Assembly (NCBI GenBank): GCA_024280895.1
Contig: JAJRPI010000067.1
Location: 1-45,711 of the forward strand
Direction: 5' to 3'
Length of the DNA stretch: 45,711 nt
Origin: Alphaproteobacteria bacterium
GTDB lineage: Bacteria > Pseudomonadota > Alphaproteobacteria > Rhizobiales > JAKIUO01
This document shows, piece after piece, positions 8,395 through 17,097 of the stretch; position 1 is the first letter of the stretch; every line of letters starts with the position of its first letter. Position numbers and translations under genes: made by a program. A model generated the notes under the pieces. That model had not been told where the DNA came from. It did not search any database and saw only the letters and a program-made list of their open reading frames with translations.

Positions 8395-9237
8395 ATGATA
8401 AAAGACATTCTCGTTCATCTGGATGCCAGTGAAACCTGCGCTCAATGTGTGGAAGCGGCGGCGATGCTGGCAAAGCGCAAGGGGGCTCACCTGATCGGTC
8501 TGGCGTTTGCGCTGGAGAGTTCCTTGTTGCAATATTATGGCGGCAAACTGCCGATTGATTTGGCGGATCGCAACAAGGAAGCCACGCGTGAAGCGGCCAA
8601 GGCGGCCATCGATGTTTTTGAGCGCGGCACCAAAGGTCTAGAGATCAGCGCACAGAGCCGTATTGTTGAATGTTCGACAATGGAGCTGGCTGAAAAAATA
8701 GCCTTTGAGGCACGCCATGTCGATTTGACCTTTTTGGAGCAACCAAGTCCTGATCGCAAAAATCGTGGGCTGGTATCTTCTTTGCTGGAAGGCGCGTTGT
8801 TTAATACGGGGCGGCCGGTCTATATCGTGCCTTATATCGGGCGGCGAGATACGCCAGTGCGCAAAGCCGTGATCGCCTGGGATGGTAGTTACAAATCGGC
8901 ACGTGCCGTTAATGACGCTATTCCTCTTTTGTCTGATCGCGGTGAAACGGTGGTGCTGATCATCGACCCTGACAAGCGCAAAAAATCTCACGGCCCCAAG
9001 CCTGGCGCTGATATTGTCGCTCATCTCGAGCGCCATGGGATCAGGGCTAGTATTGTCGTGAAGCCCTCTGGGGGCCTTGATATTTCCACGACCATTCTCA
9101 ATTTCGTCTCTGACGCGGGTGCAGATCTGCTGGTCATGGGTGCTTATGGGCATTCGCGTTTGCGCGAGCGCACACTTGGTGGTGTGACGCGCACAATCCT
9201 CGATCAGATGACGGTTCCCGTGCTGATGTCCAATTAA
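8395..9237 (+). CDS. Universal stress protein, tandem two-domain type
   Basis: This 280-residue protein is made of two UspA domains. The first begins with KDILVHLDASE; the second begins near residue 158 (KAVIAWDGSY) and ends with the ATP-binding motif GAYGHSRLRERTLGG. The first domain lacks a clear G-2x-G-9x-G signature, so nucleotide binding probably resides in the second. Such proteins are cytoplasmic and induced by stress or stationary phase. The ATG at 8395 with AAGGGTGG upstream is preferred over an earlier in-frame start. The next gene, a ChrA-type transporter, starts 64 bases downstream on the same strand and may be co-transcribed. Confidence 0.92.
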   Translation: MIKDILVHLDASETCAQCVEAAAMLAKRKGAHLIGLAFALESSLLQYYGGKLPIDLADRNKEATREAAKAAIDVFERGTKGLEISAQSRIVECSTMELAEKIAFEARHVDLTFLEQPSPDRKNRGLVSSLLEGALFNTGRPVYIVPYIGRRDTPVRKAVIAWDGSYKSARAVNDAIPLLSDRGETVVLIIDPDKRKKSHGPKPGADIVAHLERHGIRASIVVKPSGGLDISTTILNFVSDAGADLLVMGAYGHSRLRERTLGGVTRTILDQMTVPVLMSN

Positions 9238-9301
9238 TATTTGAACAAGTGCGTCAATTATGGTCCATGATAGTCCTTAGGGTCAGGAGCGAGGGGATAT
9301 C

Positions 9302-10615
9302 ATGGATACTAGTCTTGAGGGCGATGCAGTGCGCGCCGCTCACCCGACACTGCGTGAAGCAATATTGGTATGGTGGCAGATCGGCATCTTGTCGTTTGGC
9401 GGCCCGGCTGCGCAAATCGCCTTGATGCACAAGATGATTGTTGACGAGAAAAAGTGGCTGGGAGAGCAGCAATTCCTCAATGCTCTCAGCTTTTGTATGT
9501 TGTTGCCCGGCCCCGAAGCCATGCAGTTGGCGACCTATGCCGGATGGCGCATGCACGGTGTTATCGGTGGTTTGATCGCCGGTTTGCTGTTTGTTATTCC
9601 CGGCGCCGTTGTGGTGCTGATATTGGCGATGATTTACGCCGCCTTTGGTAATGTTCCCATTGTCGAAGCCATATTTTTTGGTATCAAGGCGGCGGTTCTT
9701 ATTATCGTCATCGAGGCGCTCTTGCGCATCGCAAAAAAGGCGCTGAAACTGCCCGAACACTGGCTGGTGGCGGCGGTGTCGTTCATCGCGATATTCTTTT
9801 TTGCCTTGCCGTTTCCCTTGATTGTTTTGCTGGCGGGCCTTTATGGGTTTTTGCGCACAAGAGCGGATGACCAGCCTGAACATCACGTCGTAATCGCCAT
9901 CAAGCCGGTGCAGACCCTAAGAACAGTCTTGCTTTGGCTGGTGATCTGGCTAGTGCCTTTATTCGCTCTTTCCAGCGCGTTGGGAGAGGGGCAGATCCTT
10001 TCGCAGATCGGTTGGTTTTTCTCAAAGCTTGCCGTGGTCACCTTTGGCGGCGCTTATGCGGTTCTTGCCTATATGGGGCAGGATGTCGTGACCTCTTTTG
10101 GTTGGCTGCAGGCCGGGCAAATGATGGATGGATTGGGATTGGCTGAAACGACCCCTGGGCCATTGATCCTGGTGACTGAATTTGTTGGCTATCTGGCCGC
10201 TTATCAGCATGGAGGGCAATCGGCAATTCTGCTTGGTATTGCAGGGGCCATCGTGGCCTTGTGGGCGACCTTTGCGCCTTGTTTCTTATGGATATTTGCT
10301 GGTGCTCCCTATATCGAGTGGATCAGCGCGCAACCTCGCTTGAAAGGGGCACTGAGCGGCATCACGGCCGCTGTGGTCGGGGTCATTCTTAATCTCTCAC
10401 TATGGTTCGCCCTGCATGTGTTCTTTGGCAAGGTTGAGCTGGTGCATAAAGGGCCTTTGTCCTTGTGGACGCCCGATCTGGCGACACTGGATATAGGCGT
10501 CATCATATTGGCGGGTATCAGCGGCTATTTGCTGCTTTGGCGCCATTGGGGCATCCCATTGGTGCTCGCTATTGCCGCTGCTTTGGCACTTTTAGTGCGT
10601 TTTTTGCCCTTTTGA
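9302..10615 (+). CDS. chrA: ChrA-family chromate transporter (two-domain)
   Basis: This 437-residue membrane protein is built from two homologous CHR domains. The N-terminal half has SFGGPAAQIALMH (about residues 31-43) and LPGPEAMQLATYAGW. The C-terminal half has TFGGAYAVLAYMGQD and ETTPGPLIL. This bidomain form is typical of chromate efflux proteins that export CrO4 by proton or membrane-potential coupling, although many members are untested and could move other oxyanions. A good AGGGG site precedes the ATG. No chrB-type regulator is nearby, which makes a dedicated chromate operon less certain. Confidence 0.9.
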   Translation: MDTSLEGDAVRAAHPTLREAILVWWQIGILSFGGPAAQIALMHKMIVDEKKWLGEQQFLNALSFCMLLPGPEAMQLATYAGWRMHGVIGGLIAGLLFVIPGAVVVLILAMIYAAFGNVPIVEAIFFGIKAAVLIIVIEALLRIAKKALKLPEHWLVAAVSFIAIFFFALPFPLIVLLAGLYGFLRTRADDQPEHHVVIAIKPVQTLRTVLLWLVIWLVPLFALSSALGEGQILSQIGWFFSKLAVVTFGGAYAVLAYMGQDVVTSFGWLQAGQMMDGLGLAETTPGPLILVTEFVGYLAAYQHGGQSAILLGIAGAIVALWATFAPCFLWIFAGAPYIEWISAQPRLKGALSGITAAVVGVILNLSLWFALHVFFGKVELVHKGPLSLWTPDLATLDIGVIILAGISGYLLLWRHWGIPLVLAIAAALALLVRFLPF

Positions 10616-10844
10616 TCAATCAGGCCAGCGCTTTTTCCATGTGGATGGGCGCAAATTGCCGCTGGTTTGTTGCTGATTGGCAACAAAGGTTAACGAACCG
10701 TTATAATTCAATGTCCGGCCCTATACACTATACTGATCAATCTGCTTTACTATTTTTGGGTATGTTAGGTGGTTCGGATGTGAGCTGATATACGCTAATT
10801 GGAGCGGTGTTGCTGGCATCTTTGCGTAATTGGGAGTTGGGGTT

Positions 10845-12740
10845 ATGAAAGCGGTTCGCTTGTTTGGCTCGCTTGTTGTGGCGGTCAGTGTCGTGTGGCT
10901 GAGTGGTATTGAAGCCAAGTCACAAAATTTCAATTTCGATAATGTCATCTCTTTTGGCGATAGCTTGAGCGACAATGGCAATGCCTTTGCGTTGAGTGGT
11001 GGTCTTGGGCCGCCTGCGCCTTATTTTAATGGGCGTTGCTCAAATGGCCCAACATGGGTCGAGTTGCTCAATGGTCCGATGGTAAATTCAGGCGCTGCTA
11101 CCTATGGCGGCGGCGCGGTAGTTGGAGCAGGTGGCGCACCGGGTGACAATCAGAACTATGCTATTGGTGGCGCTCGTGCCGACAATGTCACAACCCAGCA
11201 GTTTATTCCTATTCCAGGCACAGGTGTTCCCTCACAAGTCAGTAATTTCCTCAATAACCAGGGCGCGGTGCCTTTGAGTTCAGGCACATTGTTCACCTTT
11301 CTTGCTGGCGCCAATGATCAGTTTGATGTGCTTGAATTTGGTGTTCCCACTCAGGGAAATATCCAGGCGCAGGCTATCGCGTCTGCGACCAGTATCGTGA
11401 CGCAGGTCGGGACACTGGCTGCCAACGGAGCTGGAACAATTCTGGTTGCCAATCTGCCGGATCTTGGCACGACGCCACAATTACTTGGCGGGCCAGCGCA
11501 AGGTGCTGGCAGCTTTGGATCCTTTATCTACAATAGTGCTCTTGCCACTGGCCTTGAAACGGTTGCCACAGCCGCTCCCAACACCAATATCATCCAGATG
11601 AATTTGAGTGGATTGCTGAGCGCAGCAATTGCCGACCCTGCGGCATTTGGTTTTACCAATGTAACGCAGAAATGTCTGGATACGGCTGTTCCTTCCCTGT
11701 GTGCCAATCCCGATGAGTTCCTTTTCTGGGATGGTGTCCACCCGACAGCAGCTGGACATGTGATCATCTCCCAAGCGGCATTGGCTTATTTGAATGTCGA
11801 CAAGGCCGCTGTCTCGGTTGCAGCGCTTTCAGAAACCAGCCTGCATCTGCGTGAAATTGGCTCGGATTATGCCTTAAATCGTATTGATGTGGCCTATAGG
11901 GATCGTCTCAATGACCCGCGTAGCGGTGTCTATGCTGAAGTTTCGGGCAAAACCGGTGGGCATGATGCCGATGGCGCGCGCTCGAAGCTGGATTACAATT
12001 TATACGGCATCAGAGCAGGCTATGATGCGGTCTTGGGGGCCAATAATTTTGCTGGCGCCGTGATCGGTCTGTTTAGCGGTGACACCAAGGGATCTGGCAT
12101 TAGTTCAGACATCACCACCATTCAGGGGGATGTTTATGGCACGAGCAATCTTGGACCGCTGTTTGTCAACCTGTCGGCTGGCGGTGGGATTGGCTGGATG
12201 GGTGGAACAGTACGTTCCTCCGGGGTGGCCAATTTAAAAAATACGGGTTCAACAAACTCTTATCAAGCCAATGTGGTTGCCGAAGCAGGGTTCGCTCTAA
12301 GCTTTTCCGGGCTTACCATCACACCGGCTGCCCGGGTGAATTACATATATTCCAGGCTTGATGGCTTCACTGAAAGCGGCGCTGTTGCTCCTGTGGAATT
12401 TGACTCGCAAACCACTTCCGCGCTGATCGGCGGGGTCTCGTTGCGGGTGGCGACGAAAGCGGCCCAGAATGGCCTCTCCACATCGTTTTATGGAGAAGTG
12501 GGATATAAAGATTATCTGGTTTATAGTGGTGACGCTATTCGTGGGAAACTGGCCAACAATACTGCATTGCCGTTTTCGACCGAGGTAGCTGATCCCGATG
12601 GAGGAGCCTTCACAGCCGAGCTTGGTGTTCAAGGTAATGTCATGCAAGGGTTGAATTTTGATGTCAGCTACGGCCTCACAGCTCATAATGCCGGCGGCAC
12701 AGCCCACTCTGGCAAGGCCCGCATAACGTATAAATATTAG
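10845..12740 (+). CDS. GDSL-type esterase autotransporter (EstA-like)
   Basis: The protein has 631 residues. A signal peptide (about residues 1-25) precedes an SGNH/GDSL hydrolase passenger: block I SFGDSLSDNG with nucleophile Ser40, block III GANDQFD, and block V DGVHP supplying the Asp and His. From about residue 350 the sequence changes to an autotransporter beta-barrel with alternating residues and a C-terminal aromatic residue (ARITYKY). This matches EstA-type surface esterases, which stay attached to the outer membrane and hydrolyse lipid-like esters. The ATG at 10845 with GGGAG about 11 bases upstream is chosen over an in-frame GTG-type start five codons earlier. The gene appears monocistronic. 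Confidence 0.92.
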   Translation: MKAVRLFGSLVVAVSVVWLSGIEAKSQNFNFDNVISFGDSLSDNGNAFALSGGLGPPAPYFNGRCSNGPTWVELLNGPMVNSGAATYGGGAVVGAGGAPGDNQNYAIGGARADNVTTQQFIPIPGTGVPSQVSNFLNNQGAVPLSSGTLFTFLAGANDQFDVLEFGVPTQGNIQAQAIASATSIVTQVGTLAANGAGTILVANLPDLGTTPQLLGGPAQGAGSFGSFIYNSALATGLETVATAAPNTNIIQMNLSGLLSAAIADPAAFGFTNVTQKCLDTAVPSLCANPDEFLFWDGVHPTAAGHVIISQAALAYLNVDKAAVSVAALSETSLHLREIGSDYALNRIDVAYRDRLNDPRSGVYAEVSGKTGGHDADGARSKLDYNLYGIRAGYDAVLGANNFAGAVIGLFSGDTKGSGISSDITTIQGDVYGTSNLGPLFVNLSAGGGIGWMGGTVRSSGVANLKNTGSTNSYQANVVAEAGFALSFSGLTITPAARVNYIYSRLDGFTESGAVAPVEFDSQTTSALIGGVSLRVATKAAQNGLSTSFYGEVGYKDYLVYSGDAIRGKLANNTALPFSTEVADPDGGAFTAELGVQGNVMQGLNFDVSYGLTAHNAGGTAHSGKARITYKY

Positions 12741-12960
12741 CTTTATCCCCTGATTGAGCAGCGTCGCAAGAGACCGTTTCTTTGTTCGCTTTCGTGCAAA
12801 GCTTTTCTGGACAGGTAGCAGCGGATTTGTTATAGCTGAACGACTGGACTTGTTGAGGCGAGTGGAGCATGACTTCGCTGGCTCATATCTCATTGAAAGT
12901 CCGCACTAATTTGACCTACTAAATCGATCTGAAATTTTAAACCCGAGAGGATGTGCTCAC

Positions 12961-13188
12961 TTGTTGGTACATGTCAGAGACAATAATGTCGATCAGGCGC
13001 TCCGAGCCCTGAAAAAGAAGATGCAGCGCGAAGGCGTATTTCGTGAAATGAAGCTGCGTAATTTCTATGAAAAACCTTCTGAAAAGCGTGCTCGCGAAAA
13101 AGGTGAAGCTGTTCGCCGTCAGCGTAAATTGCTCAGAAAACGGGCCCAGCGCGAAGGTCTGCTACCACATCGCGGTAGCACAAGCTAA
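12961..13188 (+). CDS. rpsU: 30S ribosomal protein S21
   Basis: This is a 75-residue S21 with the family core [21 protein letters not shown] and a basic C-terminal tail. It contributes to 30S mRNA binding and initiation. The start is a TTG at 12961: aligned with other alphaproteobacterial S21 sequences that begin MxVxVRDNN, this codon falls exactly at position 1, no in-frame ATG exists upstream, and GAGAGG (12945-12950) sits at a workable distance. The ATG at 12951 is out of frame. A rare start codon on a ribosomal protein gene may limit its translation. Confidence 0.95.
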   Translation: MLVHVRDNNVDQALRALKKKMQREGVFREMKLRNFYEKPSEKRAREKGEAVRRQRKLLRKRAQREGLLPHRGSTS

Positions 13189-13199
13189 ATCAAATTGCT

Positions 13200-13224
13200 G
13201 GCAGGTCCGTCATATGGGCCTGCC
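13200..13224 (+). terminator. Hairpin after rpsU, possible terminator
   Basis: A 9-bp stem with one mismatch (13200-13208 with 13216-13224, 7-base loop) lies 11 bases after the rpsU stop. There is no clear T run, so it may be a weak or Rho-assisted end or an mRNA-stabilising hairpin. Confidence 0.35.
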
Positions 13225-13528
13225 GCTAAATTGCTGATACTCGCAATTTTCCGCGTATTTACGAGTGATTGTGGTGAATGAGCCGCGGTCAGCTGGCTAT
13301 AGCACCTGTACGGGTGTTGATTGCCCTTGCAAGTCGCCTTGAAATCAATCATCCTTGCAGTGATAATGAATCTTATATGGTTTTGTAGCTATATAGCGTG
13401 CAAATGAGTATGGATTGATCGAACGGCAAGCGGATGCGATGATGACAATAATTGCTTCTATTTCAAATCAAATTGACGGGGCTTTACCGGCTCAAGGTGC
13501 GCGTTGGTGTTTGCCAACGGGCCAAAAA

Positions 13529-14425
13529 ATGCGTGTGATCGCGGCTATTGCAGTTTGTGGATTACTGATCGCTGGTTGCCAGTCTTCCAATCCCATTAGC
13601 GGCCTTGCAGGCTCTGATGCTGACAATAGCGCGCGCCAAAAAGGCTCCCTCGCCAGAGGTAGTAGTTTTCGCCGCGCCAATAAGGCACGACCAAAAATTC
13701 TGGCAAGTGGAGCGCGTCAAAATCTTGCTTCCCTATCCGAAGTTGTTCGCCGCAATCCAACGGATGTCAACGCGCTGAATATGCGCGGCACAGCCTTTGC
13801 CAAGAGCGCCAATTACCAACGGGCCTTGGCCGATTTTAATGCTGCCATTGATATCGATCCGCAATATTATCAGGCCTATGGCAATCGCGCGCTTGTTCAT
13901 ATCAAAATGCGTCGCACGGATCTTGCTAGGGCAGATTATGAACAGGCCTTGCGTCTGTCGCCGCAATATACCGCCGCCTATCTGGGGCGCGGCAGGTTAA
14001 ATATGAAAAGCAAGAATTATGCGATGGCGCTGGCCGATTTTCGCCAGACCATCAAACTTGATCCCTCCAATGCCATTGCCTATTTTCAGCGCGGCGCCAC
14101 CTACCAGCTGATGGGGCAACATGAAAATGCCATCAGCGATTTTAACATTGCTATTGGACTCAAGCCAGATACCCCTCAACCCTATTTTGCACGTGGGCAA
14201 AGTCGCTTTGAATTACAACAATATGAAACCGCCTATGATGATTTCTATATTGCCGCCAAGCGCAGCAATGGTAATGCGCGGGCCTGGACCTATCGGGGCT
14301 TGTCGGCCGAGCGATTTGGTGATCCCAAAAAGGCCGTGCGTGCTTATCGCCGCGCTCTCAAAGCCAAGCCCTATTATAAGCCCGCCCTTGACGGCATGAA
14401 GCGTCTTGGTGTGAAGGCCGCGTGA
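13529..14425 (+). CDS. TPR-repeat lipoprotein (NlpI-like)
   Basis: From the ATG at 13529 the product is 298 residues with a lipoprotein signal ending in LIAGC, so Cys17 would be lipidated. After a basic linker, about six tetratricopeptide repeats follow (for example NMRGTAFAKSANYQRALADF and YGNRALVHIKMRRTDLARAD). TPRs are protein-docking surfaces; NlpI-like lipoproteins use them to scaffold envelope proteases and peptidoglycan enzymes. Earlier in-frame starts (TTG at 13415, ATG at 13442) would put up to 38 residues before the lipoprotein signal and are less likely, though the ribosome-binding site at 13529 is weak. The stop overlaps the GTG of pabBC by four bases. Confidence 0.8.
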   Translation: MRVIAAIAVCGLLIAGCQSSNPISGLAGSDADNSARQKGSLARGSSFRRANKARPKILASGARQNLASLSEVVRRNPTDVNALNMRGTAFAKSANYQRALADFNAAIDIDPQYYQAYGNRALVHIKMRRTDLARADYEQALRLSPQYTAAYLGRGRLNMKSKNYAMALADFRQTIKLDPSNAIAYFQRGATYQLMGQHENAISDFNIAIGLKPDTPQPYFARGQSRFELQQYETAYDDFYIAAKRSNGNARAWTYRGLSAERFGDPKKAVRAYRRALKAKPYYKPALDGMKRLGVKAA

Positions 14426-16290
14426 ACAAGGCTGCAAAATCCTCTCCAGCTCCCTGGTTTTTATTTGATACTGGCGAAGATCCGCACGCGGGCCGTGCGT
14501 TATTGCTGGTACATGCGGTGGAGATCATTCGTGCTGACGAGATCGCACAGATTGACAGTGCCATTGAGCAATTAAGCGATGCCATCGATCGCGGGTTCAC
14601 TGCCGCTGGTTTTTTTTCCTATGAACTGGGTTATGGGCTGGAGCCTTCCTTGCACGCGTTGATGCCCAAAAACAGGCAGGTGCCGCTGATATGGTTTGCG
14701 CTATACCCCAAAATGCAACATCTGCAAGGCGATCAGTTGCAGAAGTTTGTGGCGCAACATAGCTCGCTTGCGGCCGCTTCAAAGCTTAAAAATATCAATG
14801 CTTGCGTGACAAAAGAGAGCTATTTGCGCAGCTTCTCGCGGGTCAAGGAACTGATTGGTGCGGGCGATATTTATCAGGTTAATCTGACCTTCAAGCTCGC
14901 CCTTGAATATGAAGGATCGCCCTTTGCTCTTTATGCCGATTTGCGCAAGAACCAGCCCGTTTCTCATGGGGCCTATCTGGAATGTGCCGATTTTTCTATC
15001 CTGTCTCATTCTCCCGAGTTGTTTTTTGAAATCAATAATGGCGATATTTTATCAAGACCTATGAAAGGTACGATCCGGCGAGGTGTTACCCCTAGCGAAG
15101 ATCAAGCGCTTTCTAGTGAGCTGCAGGGGGATGTTAAAAACCGTGCAGAGAATTTGATGATCGTTGACCTCATGCGCAATGATTTGTCCCGCATATGCGA
15201 GGTTGGGAGCGTTGAGGTGAAAGATCTGTATGAGGTCAGCGCCCTGCCAACGCTCTATCAAATGACCTCAGATGTGAGCGGCCGGTTACGCGATGATGTG
15301 CCGCTTTGCGAGATTATAAAGGCGCTTGTTCCCGCTGGCTCCATCACGGGCGCCCCCAAAATACGAGCCCAGGAAATTATCCAGCAATTGGAAGCGCAGC
15401 CACGCGGCGTCTATTGCGGCGCGATAGGCGTGTTCAGTCGCGACCGAAAATCGCATCAGCTATCGGCCCGTTTTAATGTGGGGATCAGAACTCTAACTCT
15501 GTTTAGCGATGGTAGCGGCGAAACTGGCATCGGCTCTGGCGTCGTGCAAGACAGTAAGGGAGAGGCCGAATATGAGGAATGTCTGCTGAAGGCAAAATTC
15601 ATGACTGAAGCTGGTTTGCAGCAAGCAGGTGCAAAGCTCAGCGATCCCAAGTCCCCCGAATTTAAATTGATCGAGACCATGCGCCTTGATCCAGATGGCA
15701 GTTATTTTTTACGCGATCGGCACCTTACGCGCCTTACGCGCTCGTCGGCGGAGCTGGGGTTTTCTTGCCTCCCACAAGAGATCGACAAAGAGTTGGGCAA
15801 GCTCGCAAAGCAATTGAATAAAAATACCTATCTTGTGCGCCTGTTGCTGGCGGCAGGCGGCGAGTTCACCTTGACCTCAACGCAAATCGACCCGCCTGAT
15901 CCCTCAAAAACAATCAGCTTCATCATTTCTGACAAACGCGTTGATAGCGCCGACATCCTGCTTGCCCACAAGACCACGAGACGAGAATTGTTCGATAAGC
16001 AATGGGCCAGCGCCAATAAGCAATGGGGCGCTAACGAGGTTTTGTTCTTGAACGAGCGCGGTGAACTAACAGAGGGGAGTCGCTCAACCTTGTTCGTTGA
16101 GCGAGAGGGAAAGCTGCACACGCCGCCGCTGTCTTGCGGATTGCTGCCCGGGACTTTGCGCGAGCAGATGATGGCGGAGGGGCAAATTGTTGAAAACGTT
16201 CTGACGCTTGATGATCTTAAAGGTGCGAAAATCTATTTCGGCAATTCGGTGCGCGGGATGCAATCTGCGAAGTTGAAAGAAGAACAATGA
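14422..16290 (+). CDS. pabB: Aminodeoxychorismate synthase component I fused to aminodeoxychorismate lyase (PabB-PabC)
   Basis: This 622-residue bifunctional enzyme serves folate synthesis. Residues about 105-395 are a chorismate-binding PabB domain: SPELFF, PMKGTIRRG with catalytic Lys215 (diagnostic of PabB rather than TrpE), DLMRNDLSRICE and PAGSITGAPKI. Residues about 410-620 are a class-IV aminotransferase fold like PabC: ETMRLDPDG, HKTTRR with Lys517 as the PLP lysine, and LTEGSRSTLF. Together they convert chorismate plus ammonia to aminodeoxychorismate and then to p-aminobenzoate and pyruvate. Ammonia would come from a separate PabA not seen here. The start is GTG, overlapping the TPR gene. 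The stop codon lies inside the inverted repeat of the element that follows. Confidence 0.94.
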   Translation: MNKAAKSSPAPWFLFDTGEDPHAGRALLLVHAVEIIRADEIAQIDSAIEQLSDAIDRGFTAAGFFSYELGYGLEPSLHALMPKNRQVPLIWFALYPKMQHLQGDQLQKFVAQHSSLAAASKLKNINACVTKESYLRSFSRVKELIGAGDIYQVNLTFKLALEYEGSPFALYADLRKNQPVSHGAYLECADFSILSHSPELFFEINNGDILSRPMKGTIRRGVTPSEDQALSSELQGDVKNRAENLMIVDLMRNDLSRICEVGSVEVKDLYEVSALPTLYQMTSDVSGRLRDDVPLCEIIKALVPAGSITGAPKIRAQEIIQQLEAQPRGVYCGAIGVFSRDRKSHQLSARFNVGIRTLTLFSDGSGETGIGSGVVQDSKGEAEYEECLLKAKFMTEAGLQQAGAKLSDPKSPEFKLIETMRLDPDGSYFLRDRHLTRLTRSSAELGFSCLPQEIDKELGKLAKQLNKNTYLVRLLLAAGGEFTLTSTQIDPPDPSKTISFIISDKRVDSADILLAHKTTRRELFDKQWASANKQWGANEVLFLNERGELTEGSRSTLFVEREGKLHTPPLSCGLLPGTLREQMMAEGQIVENVLTLDDLKGAKIYFGNSVRGMQSAKLKEEQ

Positions 16291-16517
16291 CCTCGCCGGT
16301 CAGGCGTGCTACGCGCACGACGCCAAGGGCGAGCCCTTGGAACCCGTTTTTAGGAGGGGAGTAATGCGTAGGGTGTCAATAGCGACAGCGTATTGCACCG
16401 TTGCGGACGCAAATCGGTGCAATACGCTGTCGCTATTGACACCCTACATTCATAAATGGGGTTTGGGGACCAGTCCCCAATGCTGTCTGCACAGGACGCA
16501 TGACCGGCGAGGTCATT
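16286..16517. repeat. Palindromic mobile-like element, copy 1 (contains a nested hairpin)
   Basis: Perfect 17-bp terminal inverted repeats (16286-16302 and 16501-16517, AATGACCTCGCCGGTCA) bound 232 bp. Inside are CCAAGGGC/GCCCTTGG and TTGGGGAC/GTCCCCAA hairpins and a nested 80-bp hairpin. In reverse orientation about 49 of its first 53 bases match the element at 42896. The pabBC stop codon (16288-16290) lies within the left repeat. There is no transposase, so this is MITE-like or REP-like. It fills the gap between two convergent genes. Confidence 0.8.
16368..16447. repeat. Nested 80-bp near-perfect hairpin
   Basis: Two perfectly complementary 33-base arms (16368-16400 and 16415-16447) flank a 14-base loop, which contains a further TTGCG/CGCAA pairing. 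The GTAGGGTG ends and the ATTGCACCG core resemble small intergenic palindromes found in many proteobacteria. The other copy of the host element at 42896 lacks it, so it looks like an insertion into a repeat. Confidence 0.85.
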
Positions 16518-16525
16518 ACTATTCG

Positions 16526-16574
16526 AGCACAAAAAAATGCCGGTGACATGAGCCACTGGCATTTAGAATTTTGT
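16526..16574 (-). terminator. Terminator of the small membrane protein gene (copy of the rpsD terminator)
   Basis: Read on the minus strand, a 9-bp stem with one weak pair (16537-16545 with 16554-16562, 8-base loop) is followed by seven Us. The 49-base block is nearly identical to the rpsD terminator at 17033-17082. It ends the convergent transcript from the 16599-16949 gene. Confidence 0.85.
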
Positions 16575-16598
16575 CATTTCTCGCCCCTGCGCGGGCGA

Positions 16599-16949
16599 TC
16601 AGATTGCCACAAAGAAATAGATGACAGAGCCAAGAACTGCGATTGTGATGAGTGCGGTGAGCAGAGAATTTGCAAAGCGATTGCTAAAGACAAGGGCGTT
16701 GCTGATCAAATCGGAACAGAACACGAGAAAACCTCCTACAAGCACTAATTGGGGGGAGGCGAAATCGCCAAAGAAGAAATAGACGGCACCAAACAGGAAG
16801 ATAAAAATCAGGCCGGTTACAAGAGCATTCATAAAGCGATTGTCAAAAACAAGCATATTGCCGACGGAGTCGGCGATAAATACAATGATCAGCACGCTCA
16901 CGGCCATGATGGCCAGAAATTCAAAAAGTCCATCGCTTGTCATTTCCAT
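16599..16949 (-). CDS. Small four-helix membrane protein with internal duplication
   Basis: This 116-residue protein has four transmembrane helices. The two halves are related: each has an acidic start, then (S/G)N-x-LVF-x-NRF-x-N, then a helix ending in VYFF or VIYFF. The first copy spans roughly residues 11-56 and the second 66-114. It therefore looks like a tandem-duplicated two-helix module. No known family is recognised. The ATG at 16949 with AGAGAG upstream is chosen; a longer reading would run back through the rpsD terminator and is not credible. The gene is bracketed by two copies of the rpsD terminator, which points to insertion or local duplication. Confidence 0.75.
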   Translation of the reverse strand: MEMTSDGLFEFLAIMAVSVLIIVFIADSVGNMLVFDNRFMNALVTGLIFIFLFGAVYFFFGDFASPQLVLVGGFLVFCSDLISNALVFSNRFANSLLTALITIAVLGSVIYFFVAI

Positions 16950-17032
16950 ATCGTATTCTCTCTTTAATTGTTCATTGTTCTGACTATTCTTATACCAAAG
17001 CGTATCGCAGCTGTCTTGTTTGTATGTGGACA

Positions 17033-17082
17033 AGCACAAAAAAATGCCGGTGACATGAGCCACCGGCATTTTTGAATTTTGT
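17033..17082 (-). terminator. rpsD intrinsic terminator
   Basis: On the minus strand, a perfect 9-bp stem (17044-17052 with 17061-17069, 8-base loop) is followed by seven Us. It lies just after the rpsD stop. As an A-run/stem/T-run it could work in both directions. The same block recurs at 16526-16574. Confidence 0.9.
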
Positions 17083-17097
17083 GTTTTCGTGTCCCGC

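Noticed and set aside
10677-10707. Promoter TTGGCA-19-TATAAT before the esterase gene
   Set aside because: The -10 box is good but the spacing is two bases too long, so I did not list it as a feature.
16337-16562. Short open frames in the element after pabBC
   Set aside because: Both strands give similar peptides only because the sequence is a palindrome; they are not genes.
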